Below the pieces are notes generated by a model, which saw only the letters and a list, made by a program, of their open reading frames with translations, did not search any database and was not told the origin of the DNA. The position numbers were made by a program, and so were the translations under genes. From assembly GCA_021323855.1 (NCBI GenBank), contig JAJPKE010000035.1:1-64000 (forward strand): a stretch of 64,000 nt of DNA. Direction: 5' to 3'. This document shows positions 32,431 to 40,931 of the stretch, in pieces (the stretch's first letter is position 1; each line of letters begins with the position of its first letter). This stretch comes from Chloroflexota bacterium (GTDB lineage Bacteria > Chloroflexota > Ktedonobacteria > Ktedonobacterales > JADMIN01).

Positions 32431-33984
32431 CTACAAGGGAATGTTGCCGTGTTTCTTCGGCGGATTGGTGTCGCGCTTGTTCTTCAGCATTTCCAGCGCG
32501 ACGATCAGCTTTTCGCGCGTGTGGCGCGGCTCGATCACCTCATCTATATAGCCGCGTCCGGCGGCGACGTAGGGATTGGCGAACTTCTCTGTATAATAGT
32601 TTACCAATTCCTGGCGTTTTGCTTCCGGGTCTTCGGCGTGTTCGATCTCGTCTTTGAAGATGATATTGACCGCGCCGTCCACGCCCATCACGGCGATTTC
32701 AGCGGTCGGCCAGGCGTAGTTGATGTCACCGCGCACATGCTTGCTGCTCATCACATCGTAGGCACCACCGTAGGCCTTGCGCGTGATGACCGTCACCTTC
32801 GGCACTGTCGCCTCGCAGTAGGCGTAGAGCAGCTTCGCGCCGTGACGGATAATACCGCCATGCTCCTGCGCGACGCCAGGAAGGAAGCCAGGCACGTCTT
32901 CCAGCGTGACGATGGGAATGTTGAAGCAATCGCAGAAGCGCACAAAGCGTGCGCCTTTGTCGGAGGCGTCAATATCGAGGACACCGGCCAGAATGGAGGG
33001 TTGCTGCGCGACGATGCCGACTGAACGGCCATCGAGCCGCGCAAAGCCGACGATGATATTCTTCGCCCAATCTTCATGGACCTCGAAGAAGGAGTTGCGG
33101 TCCACGACGCGCCGGATGACCTCTTTCATATCGTAAGGATGGTTGGGGTTATCGGGTACGATATCGTCGAGCATCTCTTCGGCGCGATTGATTGGGTCGT
33201 TGGAGGCGATCACCGGCGCATCATCCATGTTGTTAGTGGGGAGGTAGCTCAGCAACGTGCGGATGCCTTGCAGACATTCGGCCTCGCTAGTCATGGCGAA
33301 GTGCGCGACGCCGCTGGTACCGCTGTGGATGCCCGCGCCTCCCAACTCCTCGAAGGTCACTTCCTCATGCGTCACCGTCTTGACCACGTTCGGGCCGGTA
33401 ATGAACATATGACTGGTGCCTTCTACCATGAAGATGAAGTCGGTGAGGGCGGGGGAATAGACGGAGCCACCAGCACATGGCCCCATGATGGCGGAAATTT
33501 GCGGCACGACGCCGCTCGCCAGCGTATTGCGCAGGAAGATGTCGGCATACGCGCCGAGGCTGACTACGCCCTCCTGGATGCGCGCGCCGCCGGAATCGTT
33601 GAGGCCGATCACCGGCGCGCCATTCTTCATGGCGTGGTCGAGAATCTTGCAGATTTTTTCAGCGTGCGCCTCGGAGAGTGAGCCGCCGAAGACGGTGAAA
33701 TCTTGCGAGAAGACGTAGACGAGCCGCCCATCAATCTTGCCATAGCCGGTGACGACGCCATCGCCGGGAATCTTCTGGTCGGCGAGGCCGAAGTCGGTGG
33801 TGCGATGGGTGGCGAACATGTCCAGTTCTTGAAAAGTGCCAGGGTCGAGCAGCAGATCGAGCCGCTCACGCGCGGTGAGTTTGCCCTTTTTGTGTTGCGC
33901 CTCGATACGTTTCTTGCCGCCACCCAGCAGCGCCTGTTCGCGCAACTGATGCAGTTCTTCGAGCTTCTCGCGTGTCGTCTTCAT
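32431..33984 (-). CDS. pccB: Acyl-CoA (propionyl-CoA) carboxylase beta subunit
   Basis: This 517-residue carboxyltransferase subunit transfers carboxyl from biotin to propionyl-CoA or a similar acyl-CoA. The crotonase-fold oxyanion sites are [14 protein letters not shown] and [20 protein letters not shown] in the N-lobe, and [16 protein letters not shown] and [10 protein letters not shown] in the C-lobe. Both oxyanion-hole pairs are present. A methylmalonyl-CoA decarboxylase alpha subunit (MmdA) is an alternative because the two are very alike. The biotin carboxylase/biotin carrier is not in the window. A methylmalonyl-CoA epimerase gene lies 119 bp upstream. Confidence 0.93.
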   Translation of the reverse strand: MKTTREKLEELHQLREQALLGGGKKRIEAQHKKGKLTARERLDLLLDPGTFQELDMFATHRTTDFGLADQKIPGDGVVTGYGKIDGRLVYVFSQDFTVFGGSLSEAHAEKICKILDHAMKNGAPVIGLNDSGGARIQEGVVSLGAYADIFLRNTLASGVVPQISAIMGPCAGGSVYSPALTDFIFMVEGTSHMFITGPNVVKTVTHEEVTFEELGGAGIHSGTSGVAHFAMTSEAECLQGIRTLLSYLPTNNMDDAPVIASNDPINRAEEMLDDIVPDNPNHPYDMKEVIRRVVDRNSFFEVHEDWAKNIIVGFARLDGRSVGIVAQQPSILAGVLDIDASDKGARFVRFCDCFNIPIVTLEDVPGFLPGVAQEHGGIIRHGAKLLYAYCEATVPKVTVITRKAYGGAYDVMSSKHVRGDINYAWPTAEIAVMGVDGAVNIIFKDEIEHAEDPEAKRQELVNYYTEKFANPYVAAGRGYIDEVIEPRHTREKLIVALEMLKNKRDTNPPKKHGNIPL

Positions 33985-34103
33985 TGACGTATCTCACTCC
34001 GCCTGTTCTGTACTATCCGTATTGCTATGAGCGTTGCCCGCGCTTCTTTTCTCACTTCGTGCGTTGATAAGGAGCGCAAAGCTTTGCCATTTTTGCCGCA
34101 ATT

Positions 34104-34535
34104 TCAATTTTTGCGCTGGATCAATTCCAGCAGCACGCCGTTGGTGCCTTTGGGATGGAGGAAAATGCCGCGCCCCTCGGCGGTTGGCCGTGGCGATGTA
34201 TCGAGAACTGCCGCGCCGGCCTCCTGCAATTCGCGGAGCGCGCGGTCAATATCCTCCACTTCGAGGCAGATATGGTGCAGCCCCTCGCCGCGCTTCTCCA
34301 GGAAACGGGCGATGCCGCTTTCACTCCCTAGCGGTTCGAGCAGCTCGATCTCGCTGCCACCGGGACCCCCAAGCGGCAGAAACGCAATTTTGACACTCTC
34401 GCTGGGGAAATCCAGCACACGCGAGGGCGCGATGCCCAGCGTATCGCGATAGAAACGCAACGCCGTTTCCAGGTCACGCACGACAATCGCCACATGGTCA
34501 ATGCGTTTGACGCCCCCAGTCAACCCCGTCGTCAT
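34104..34535 (-). CDS. mce: Methylmalonyl-CoA epimerase
   Basis: The 143-residue VOC/glyoxalase-fold protein starts at ATG 34535 with GAGAGGG 10 nt upstream. IDHVAIVVRDLETALRFYRD carries the first metal His. SEIELLEPLGSESGIARFL, EGLHHICLEVEDIDRAL and GVLLELIQ carry the remaining His and Glu ligands, as in methylmalonyl-CoA epimerases. It racemises (2S)- to (2R)-methylmalonyl-CoA between carboxylase and mutase. The adjacent carboxylase beta subunit supports a propionyl-CoA role. Confidence 0.93.
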   Translation of the reverse strand: MTTGLTGGVKRIDHVAIVVRDLETALRFYRDTLGIAPSRVLDFPSESVKIAFLPLGGPGGSEIELLEPLGSESGIARFLEKRGEGLHHICLEVEDIDRALRELQEAGAAVLDTSPRPTAEGRGIFLHPKGTNGVLLELIQRKN

Positions 34536-34655
34536 ATGACCGGCACCCTCTCGCATCCTCTCATTGCAGTCTCTTTTTTTTGCGGTCTCCTGGGTATCCT
34601 ACGACCGGAATACGCAGAGCGTCAACAGGAATTGGCCGGAACCGCCCAGAAATCG

Positions 34656-36692
34656 TCACGTAGACCAGCGCACATCTGCCGCAAATGGACGATTGATCGT
34701 TTGCGTGAGAAATGCGGTGAAGCGCAGCGGGCCAATGGGATAGATCGCTGGTAACGTATCGAAAGCCGCACCCCGGATGTTTTGGTGAGTCACGGTGGTC
34801 GCTGATGATGCGACCGGCAGCGCGACGATCATCTGGTCGCCCCGGTGGAGCGCAGTCGCCGCGCACGTCGTTGTTATCGCCGCTTGCGAGGTTTGTGATG
34901 CCACCGGAGTCGTGAACTGGTAATTGTAGAGCATGCGCGGAGAAGGGAAAGCCGTGCGTTCGATGGTCCAGCGTGTGACGGCCAGCGTCTTATCTTGCAC
35001 TCTCATCGTCGTAGCGGCCTGCATTTGTGGCGCTGTCGCGTTGGGTGTCACGATATAGAGGTGGAACGGTTGACCACCGAGGCGTGGCGGCTGCGCCACC
35101 AACGTCGCCGTGGCAAACTGATGCAGCAGCGCATCGAGGTCGCTGGCATAGGGGCCGATAAGATATACGGCGGGTCCAGTTCCCGACGCTGGCAGCGTCA
35201 GGCAATCATCGTAGCCAAAGACGGTGGTGGGAGTGCGCAGAGTGGCGCTGAGATAGCTCATTGCAGGCTGTATGTTCCCGTCCATGCTGATGAAAAGCCG
35301 GGGGATGTGTCGCTGCTGCGCCAGAGTATCCGCCTGATGGACGGCATTCCAGAGCGAGTTCAGGTCATTGGTGTAGGAGAGCGCGCTTTGAATTGTCCGG
35401 TCATCGAAGCTGCCGCCGGTCGTCTCGATCAGCGACGCGCTTGTACCCAGAAATTGACCGGTGATGAGCAGCGCGCTCATAAGCAGGACGCCGATCTGCG
35501 TTGCCAACCCCCAATTGTGGCGCAGGTTGCGCATGAGCAAAACACTCTCATCCACCGCCAGACCCATCAGGATGAATGGTCCTGGCAGGAAGACCAGCAG
35601 ATATTGCATATGCAGGTCAACCGAGTGATGAATAAGAGCGATAAACGGCACAACCTGCCAGACCAGCAGCAACACGAGCGCAGCTCGCTCTGGATTGCGG
35701 CTGAAGCGTTGCCAGGAGGCCCAGACACGCCACATACGCCGCCAGCGATCAGCCGTGGCTCCGGCAGGTGTTGTCTCTTGCCTATCCAGCCCATCTTGCC
35801 TATCCTGCTCACGCGGGCGCACGAGACGCATGATGGCGACCAGTAGACCCGCTATCAGCAAGACATCGAGACAATAGCCCAGTATGGTCATCCCTACGGG
35901 CAGGATGCCGGTGAAGGGGAAGAGCATCACCCTGTAGAAGCCAAGCACCTGCCCATCGGTATGCGACGGCAGGCGCAGGAAGGCGAGCGTCTCGTTCACA
36001 TCGGCAAAATTGGTCAGCAGTTGCAGCAAGAGATAGGGAAAGAACAGGACGATGAGCGCGCCCGCAGCGAAGACCAGATCGCGCCAGCGCAGCGTTCGCG
36101 GCGCAACCAGCAATGCCAGCGCCAACATGAGGCCGGGCGCCACAATGGAAGACGGGTCCAGTTGATAGAGAATCGCCAGCAGCGCCACCGCTGGCGCAAA
36201 CCAGCCGTGCTTGCGTTCGACGGCGCCACGATAAACCGCAATGAGAAAGAGCAACAAGAAAAATGTGAGCAGGTCTGGCTGCCAGATGCCACGGCTATAG
36301 CGCAACACCACCCAGTTGGTCGCATAGAGCAATCCCGCCATCAGCGCCGGCAGGCGGCCAAAGTAGCGCCTGGTGAAGAGATAGGTCAATCCGGCAGCGG
36401 CGGTCGTCAGCAGCGAAACGATGATGGCTGCGCCGAGCGGATTGGCGCTGATGGCAGCGGCAGGGAGCAGCAGATAGGTAAAAAAGGGCGCGTGCAACGT
36501 GCCAATAGATGCCTGATTACTACTCAGCGGTATCAGACCGTGGGTGAAGGTGTCGCGGGCGAGTTGGAAGAGATTGGCCTGGTCGGAATCGAACTCGAAG
36601 GTTTGCAAGCGAAAGAACCGCAGGAACGCCGCCACCGCCAGCACGAGATAGAGCGACCAACCAGTGAACCAACGCTCTGCCGTATCCTTCAT
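34656..36692 (-). CDS. GT-C fold membrane glycosyltransferase (PMT/ArnT-like)
   Basis: The 678-residue protein has about 11 membrane helices in the first ~430 residues and a large exterior C-terminal domain. The first loop has FEFDSDQANLFQLARD, the acidic motif that binds metal and polyprenyl-phosphate sugar in GT39-like enzymes. YATNWVVLRYSRGIWQPD follows in the usual place. The cytoplasmic loop near residue 300 (REQDRQDGLDRQET) is hydrophilic. It probably glycosylates an exported lipid or protein. It stands between mce and a TIGR00300 gene without obvious functional link. Confidence 0.82.
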   Translation of the reverse strand: MKDTAERWFTGWSLYLVLAVAAFLRFFRLQTFEFDSDQANLFQLARDTFTHGLIPLSSNQASIGTLHAPFFTYLLLPAAAISANPLGAAIIVSLLTTAAAGLTYLFTRRYFGRLPALMAGLLYATNWVVLRYSRGIWQPDLLTFFLLLFLIAVYRGAVERKHGWFAPAVALLAILYQLDPSSIVAPGLMLALALLVAPRTLRWRDLVFAAGALIVLFFPYLLLQLLTNFADVNETLAFLRLPSHTDGQVLGFYRVMLFPFTGILPVGMTILGYCLDVLLIAGLLVAIMRLVRPREQDRQDGLDRQETTPAGATADRWRRMWRVWASWQRFSRNPERAALVLLLVWQVVPFIALIHHSVDLHMQYLLVFLPGPFILMGLAVDESVLLMRNLRHNWGLATQIGVLLMSALLITGQFLGTSASLIETTGGSFDDRTIQSALSYTNDLNSLWNAVHQADTLAQQRHIPRLFISMDGNIQPAMSYLSATLRTPTTVFGYDDCLTLPASGTGPAVYLIGPYASDLDALLHQFATATLVAQPPRLGGQPFHLYIVTPNATAPQMQAATTMRVQDKTLAVTRWTIERTAFPSPRMLYNYQFTTPVASQTSQAAITTTCAATALHRGDQMIVALPVASSATTVTHQNIRGAAFDTLPAIYPIGPLRFTAFLTQTINRPFAADVRWST

Positions 36693-36740
36693 GGAAAACC
36701 TTGTGCCCTGTGTGCCCTATACGCCCTGTTCTTCATACTC

Positions 36741-37955
36741 TCAATCTGCCAGTGCGTCCACCAGCGCGCCGAGGAACAGCTCCACATCCGTCACCAGCCC
36801 TAGCGCCTGTGCAGTGCCACGGTCCGCCAGCTTCGTCACGACGGCGGGATTGATGTCTACGACGATGCTGCGCACGGTGGCTGGCATGAGATTACCAGTG
36901 GCAATGGCATGCAACATCGAGGCCGCCATCAACGCCACCTCCACGCCGCGCATCGCCTCGCGCATGCGGCCCTGCGCCACCATCGAATCGGTGATGACGC
37001 CCGGCATCGGCCCATCGTCACGGATTGAACCTGCAAGCACCAGCTCGACATTGTGTTCCAGCGCCGCCGCAATGATGCCGTCGCCCAGCAGCCCGCGTTC
37101 GTGCGCCACCGCCAGCGATCCCGCTGCGCGCACTGTGTTAATCGCACGCAGATGATTGCGGTGCCCATGCTCCACCGGCTGGCCTGTTTCCAGGCTAATG
37201 CCGAGCGATGTGCCGAAGAGCGCCGCCTCCACATCATGGGTGACGATGGCGTTGCCGCCGAAGATTACCTGCACGTAACCGCGCCGGATCAGTGTGGCAA
37301 CATGCTGGCGCGCTGCGGTATGCACCACTGCCGGTCCCAGCACAAAAAGTATTTTGCCGTTGTGTGCGCGTGCCTCACGCATCGTCTGCGCCACCTCATG
37401 AATCGCCAGCGCCTTGACGCGCTCTGACGAGACAGGACTCTGCATGAAGCTGAATGCTTCGTGATGACGTGGCCGTTCGAGAGGTTCAACCTTTACGCCA
37501 TCGAAGCCAACCACCACTTCGTCACCAATGCGCACGTCGTGCATCGGGCAGGCGTAGACCCTGTTTGCTGCGCGGTCCACCTTGATCGCTACATCCATCT
37601 CGATATTCTCGACGGTGAGCCACTGTCCGGCGACGCGCGCCTGGGTGGGCATGTTCGTCGTGGAGTAGAAATCATCCGGCAGCACGCCATCCTGCGTGAC
37701 GAAAGCGGTTGCGGCGTCGTGTTCGGCGGCGAGCGTTGCACCCAGCTTTTGCAGTTCGCCTAGCAGCGCCGCTAGTTGTTCGTCGCTCTCCGCGACCACC
37801 TCGATGCGCGCGTAGCTCGGCTCGGTCTCGCTGCCACCCACCTGCATCCCGCGCACGATGAACCGCGCGCCCGCGTCCTCGATGGTTCCCCACACGCGCG
37901 GCAGGATGTACGAATCTATGATATGTCCCCGTAGCTCGATCTCAGCGCTTGCCAT
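36741..37955 (-). CDS. TIGR00300 / LOR-SDH domain protein, putative ornithine cyclodeaminase
   Basis: The 404-residue protein starts at ATG 37955; GGGGAGG lies about 12 nt upstream. The N-terminal domain begins ELRGHIIDSYILPRVWGTIE and continues with FIVRGMQVGG and SYARIEVVAES. The middle contains YACPMHDVRIGDEVVVGFDG. The C-terminal Rossmann-like half has ILFVLGPAVVHTAA and VIFGGNAIVTHDVEAALFGT, then RAINTVRAAGS. This is the TIGR00300 family. Some members, including the C-terminal part of cyanobacterial ArgZ/AgrE, have ornithine cyclodeaminase activity, releasing ammonia and proline. No arginine gene is nearby to confirm it. Confidence 0.82.
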   Translation of the reverse strand: MASAEIELRGHIIDSYILPRVWGTIEDAGARFIVRGMQVGGSETEPSYARIEVVAESDEQLAALLGELQKLGATLAAEHDAATAFVTQDGVLPDDFYSTTNMPTQARVAGQWLTVENIEMDVAIKVDRAANRVYACPMHDVRIGDEVVVGFDGVKVEPLERPRHHEAFSFMQSPVSSERVKALAIHEVAQTMREARAHNGKILFVLGPAVVHTAARQHVATLIRRGYVQVIFGGNAIVTHDVEAALFGTSLGISLETGQPVEHGHRNHLRAINTVRAAGSLAVAHERGLLGDGIIAAALEHNVELVLAGSIRDDGPMPGVITDSMVAQGRMREAMRGVEVALMAASMLHAIATGNLMPATVRSIVVDINPAVVTKLADRGTAQALGLVTDVELFLGALVDALAD

Positions 37956-38099
37956 TGCTATTGCGACCTCCCCTGCCACTCTATCACATCGGCCTTCTTG
38001 CACACGGAAACTAGCACGATGAATCCTTCATTGAGAATGTCGCACGCGATGGCATCTTGCCCTGGGCGCAAGGACCTTTGCCGGAGGTGCTGCGCCCGG

Positions 38100-38963
38100 T
38101 TAGTCGTGGCCCCGATGACTTTTGAGACGTTCCGCCAATGCAGATGTGTGCCGGTCTATCTCTCGCTCGTCGTCGGCAGTTCCGAAGACAGCAGTCGCAA
38201 CAACCTGCCCTTGATATATCCAGTACAGCCGAGGCAACTGCCCTTCTACCCACTCCTCTCTCTGGTCGTTGTCATCACGCCCAATTGGCGTGGGAGGTGA
38301 TTTCCCCGGCCATTGGGCGGCCCACAAGGCGATCCGCAAATCTGGATCATACTGGTTCAGGCTCTCGACCACCAGTGCAAGCACCGTGCGCGCCCGGTCC
38401 ATATCTCCATCTATGAAGAACACGAGGGAGGCAGGCTCAGTGGATTCCATGAAGGTGGAGGCATCCCATTGGTCGTAGTAGAACCATCCTGCGCGCGCAT
38501 TGTCGTCGCCAAGCGCCTCGCGGAGTTCTGAATCCTGCTGTTGCAGTGTGTTCTCTCGAACGGTCATCCGGTAGAATGTCCCATCGGACACCTTTGCCAT
38601 CACCCATTGACTGCTCTCCTCCGGAGAAGGATCGCCATAGAGATCATGGTTCGCTACTGCGATCCGCTCGGCCACCTCCTCCGCCCAGGCCTCGACTGCT
38701 CCGGTTGACGACCCGATGGGACTACCTGTCAGAGCATAGATCACGCCATCGAGTATCTTGTCGGCCAGCCGTGGACGCGCCAGGCACAATGGCGCCCCAG
38801 CCATGAGGAGGATACGAGCAATATGTTCAGCGTTACTTACCATGCCTTGAAAAATATCATGATAGGCTGCGAGCAGTTGCTCATTTGTGATAGCCTCATC
38901 GCCCGTGCGTGCCCTGGCAATAAGTTCCGCAAAGCGTGCTTTGGATAACCCTTTGTCATTCAT
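38100..38963 (-). CDS. Hypothetical protein
   Basis: The 287-residue soluble protein has no signal peptide and no membrane helix. The N-terminal ~90 residues are helical (LSKARFAELIARARTGDEA), with one hydrophobic patch (ARILLMAGAPLCLARPRLA). The remainder mixes acidic loops and aromatic strands (GTFYRMTVRENTL, AGWFYYDQWDASTFMES, PRLYWIYQGQVVATAVFG). I recognise no motif. It lies isolated between the TIGR00300 gene and the tRNA-Glu fragment, and its start at ATG 38963 has no clear ribosome binding site. GC content is somewhat lower than its neighbours. Confidence 0.65.
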   Translation of the reverse strand: MNDKGLSKARFAELIARARTGDEAITNEQLLAAYHDIFQGMVSNAEHIARILLMAGAPLCLARPRLADKILDGVIYALTGSPIGSSTGAVEAWAEEVAERIAVANHDLYGDPSPEESSQWVMAKVSDGTFYRMTVRENTLQQQDSELREALGDDNARAGWFYYDQWDASTFMESTEPASLVFFIDGDMDRARTVLALVVESLNQYDPDLRIALWAAQWPGKSPPTPIGRDDNDQREEWVEGQLPRLYWIYQGQVVATAVFGTADDEREIDRHTSALAERLKSHRGHD

Positions 38964-39103
38964 TACTTGACTTGCCCCACATTCGATTGCATCCCCAATG
39001 CCCTCTTAGAGACATACATACAATACATGACTACCACACGGTAGCCTTGTATTTTCTTTTGGGCGAAACTCAATTGTCTGATGGGTAAACCATCCCTTTA
39101 GAG

Positions 39104-39157
39104 GGTACTCCCAGCAGGATTCAAACCCGAGATACCTACCTTGAAAGGGTAATGTCG
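39104..39157 (-). pseudogene. Diverged 3' half of tRNA-Glu
   Basis: On the minus strand 54 nt from the anticodon arm (ACCCTTTCAAGGT, keeping UUC) to the acceptor end match tRNA-Glu at 40704-40780 with about 9 differences. The 5' half is missing. It has the same orientation as the intact tRNA and lies 1.6 kb beyond its 3' end. Confidence 0.8.
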
Positions 39158-39172
39158 CCCGGTGGTTGGATA

Positions 39173-40417
39173 TCAACTTGCGCCGAGGTGAAGCAGGTAG
39201 TGCGCGCAGAGAATGGCCAGCAGCGGAAGCATCCCAATCAACAGGGCGCTATGGAACCATTTACGCGCGCCCCACTCACCCAGCACCATAAATGCTGGGA
39301 AGAGCATCAGCATATAGCGCCCATTGCTGCTTACAATGAGGGTGGGGTCACTGGTGGTGAACATGAACAGGTAGAGGAAGAAGACGAGCGAGTATGCCGT
39401 GTAGGTAAACGGCAGCTTCCGCCAGATCACTACGACCAAGCTGATAAAGAAGAGGGTGATAGCGAGGTTGAGGACGAAGTGTACAGCCCGGAGTGAGCCA
39501 GAGGAACCGAGCTGAGTTATTCCGCCAAACATCTCTCCAGGGATCTGCCAGGGCAACGTGAATGTTTGACGCCAGTCAGCGCTCTTGACGTGCGAGAACG
39601 CCAGAGGATCATGGAAGGTCAGGGCCAGATACAGGCAGTAAGCGCCGACGCCTGCCAAAATCAAAAGGCTCGCCAGCGCCTGATACCACCGAGATATGCC
39701 TGCACGCCAGGCCAGATAGAACTCGACAGCGAAGGGAACTAGCAGCAACAATCCCGTTGACCGCGTGGCGGCGGCTAGCCCGCCCATGAGACCAGCAAGC
39801 AACCACTTATGATGGCGGATAAAGACAAAGGCTGTTATGGAAAGGCAAAGGAAGAGCGATTCAGTGTAGGGAGCGAATGTGAAAAAGGCAGTCGGAAACA
39901 CCGCCAGGTAGAGCGCGCTACGGTATGCTACGTCAGGGCCAATCTCACGCTCTGCAAGGTAGCGAAGAGCAACGAGCGCGCCGAAGAAGGCAAGATTCGA
40001 GACCACCAGGAGCGCGACCTCGTAGTTGCCACCAAAGACCGGCCCGAGCAGGTGTCCCAGGAGCGGATAGAACGGCCAGAAGTTCGTGTGCCAGGCGACG
40101 CCATATCCATTCTGGGCGATGGAGATGTAGTAGCCTGCATCAAGTGTGACCCACTGGTTCAGCGCCCCTTTGATGGAGAGCAGGCGGCCTCCTTTGGTGA
40201 GCAACGTTGGCACGAGAAGCGTGAGGAGGAGAAAGACGATACGGGTCAGCACCCAAATGTGGGCGGCGTCCAGCACAATGCGACCAGAACGCGAAGAGGT
40301 CCACTCTTTGAACCGCAGCCACGCCTTCCGCTGGGCATCCCATCGGGAGCGTGGCCCCTCGCCGCTCACTACTGTTTCGGTTGCTGTCCTACTCCTGACC
40401 TGATTCATACGCGCCAT
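39173..40417 (-). CDS. PIG-V-like mannosyltransferase (GT-C fold)
   Basis: The 414-residue polytopic protein has about 9-10 membrane helices. NQWVTLDAGYYISIAQNGYG followed by NFWPFYPLL is the PIG-V/GT76 hallmark: an acidic residue in the first luminal loop, then 'FFPLYP'-like. FPTAFFTFAPYTESLFLCLS is the second hallmark. Bacterial homologues use a polyprenyl-phosphate mannose donor. The N-terminal ~40 residues are hydrophilic and basic. It is the only gene between tRNA-Glu and the tRNA-Glu fragment, so it may be cargo of an old insertion. Confidence 0.83.
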   Translation of the reverse strand: MARMNQVRSRTATETVVSGEGPRSRWDAQRKAWLRFKEWTSSRSGRIVLDAAHIWVLTRIVFLLLTLLVPTLLTKGGRLLSIKGALNQWVTLDAGYYISIAQNGYGVAWHTNFWPFYPLLGHLLGPVFGGNYEVALLVVSNLAFFGALVALRYLAEREIGPDVAYRSALYLAVFPTAFFTFAPYTESLFLCLSITAFVFIRHHKWLLAGLMGGLAAATRSTGLLLLVPFAVEFYLAWRAGISRWYQALASLLILAGVGAYCLYLALTFHDPLAFSHVKSADWRQTFTLPWQIPGEMFGGITQLGSSGSLRAVHFVLNLAITLFFISLVVVIWRKLPFTYTAYSLVFFLYLFMFTTSDPTLIVSSNGRYMLMLFPAFMVLGEWGARKWFHSALLIGMLPLLAILCAHYLLHLGAS

Positions 40418-40703
40418 CTACTCCCGTACAGGTGTTTCCTGGTTACTCAGTCGCCCGTTTGGTGTTGTGTGGTGTCATGCGGAGCATTCTTGCTAATTCA
40501 ACGCTCGTCCATTGAGGGAGTAACGAGCCTGAACCTAGTGCCACCTCATGTCATATGAGCAAGATGACCACAGGTAGTGTACCCGTAACCAGTAGCACAG
40601 CTCGAGCTGGACAACCCTATTGGTGGGCTAGCGGGGATGAAGATGCAATTGATGGAAAGAAACCTGTTGACCTGATGGTTTGATGATCTGCCTATGCTTT
40701 GGA
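40418..40703. other. Gap with no supported feature
   Basis: Between the PIG-V-like gene and tRNA-Glu I see no gene with a ribosome binding site, no integrase fragment and no strong hairpin. Confidence 0.5.
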
Positions 40704-40780
40704 TGGTACCCCCAGCGGGATTCGAACCCGCGATCTCCACCTTGAAAGGGTGATGTCCTAGGCCGCTAGACGATGGGGGC
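40704..40780 (-). tRNA. tRNA-Glu (UUC)
   Basis: On the minus strand GCCCCCA pairs with TGGGGGT (G1-U72). The D-arm contains GTCTAGCGGCCTAGGAC, the anticodon loop is CTTTCAA (anticodon UUC) and the T-arm is GCGGGTTCGAATCCCGC. Discriminator A and an encoded CCA complete it. The strong promoter at 40863-40892 reads into it. Confidence 0.97.
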
Positions 40781-40862
40781 AGGACCGGCAGCCATCAGCG
40801 CAATCGCGTATGCAATTGGCATTCATTCCAATCTCTTAGTCGGGATTCGGCTACCGGCAAGT

Positions 40863-40892
40863 AGTGTACGTTGCGCAGGGCTGCCGTGTCAA
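40863..40892 (-). promoter_or_regulatory. Promoter of tRNA-Glu
   Basis: TTGACA (40892-40887), an 18-bp spacer and TACACT (40868-40863) on the minus strand, with a start predicted about 75 nt before the tRNA. Confidence 0.75.
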
Positions 40893-40931
40893 GCGGCAGC
40901 CATCACGTCATCATCTTTAGCACATATCTCA

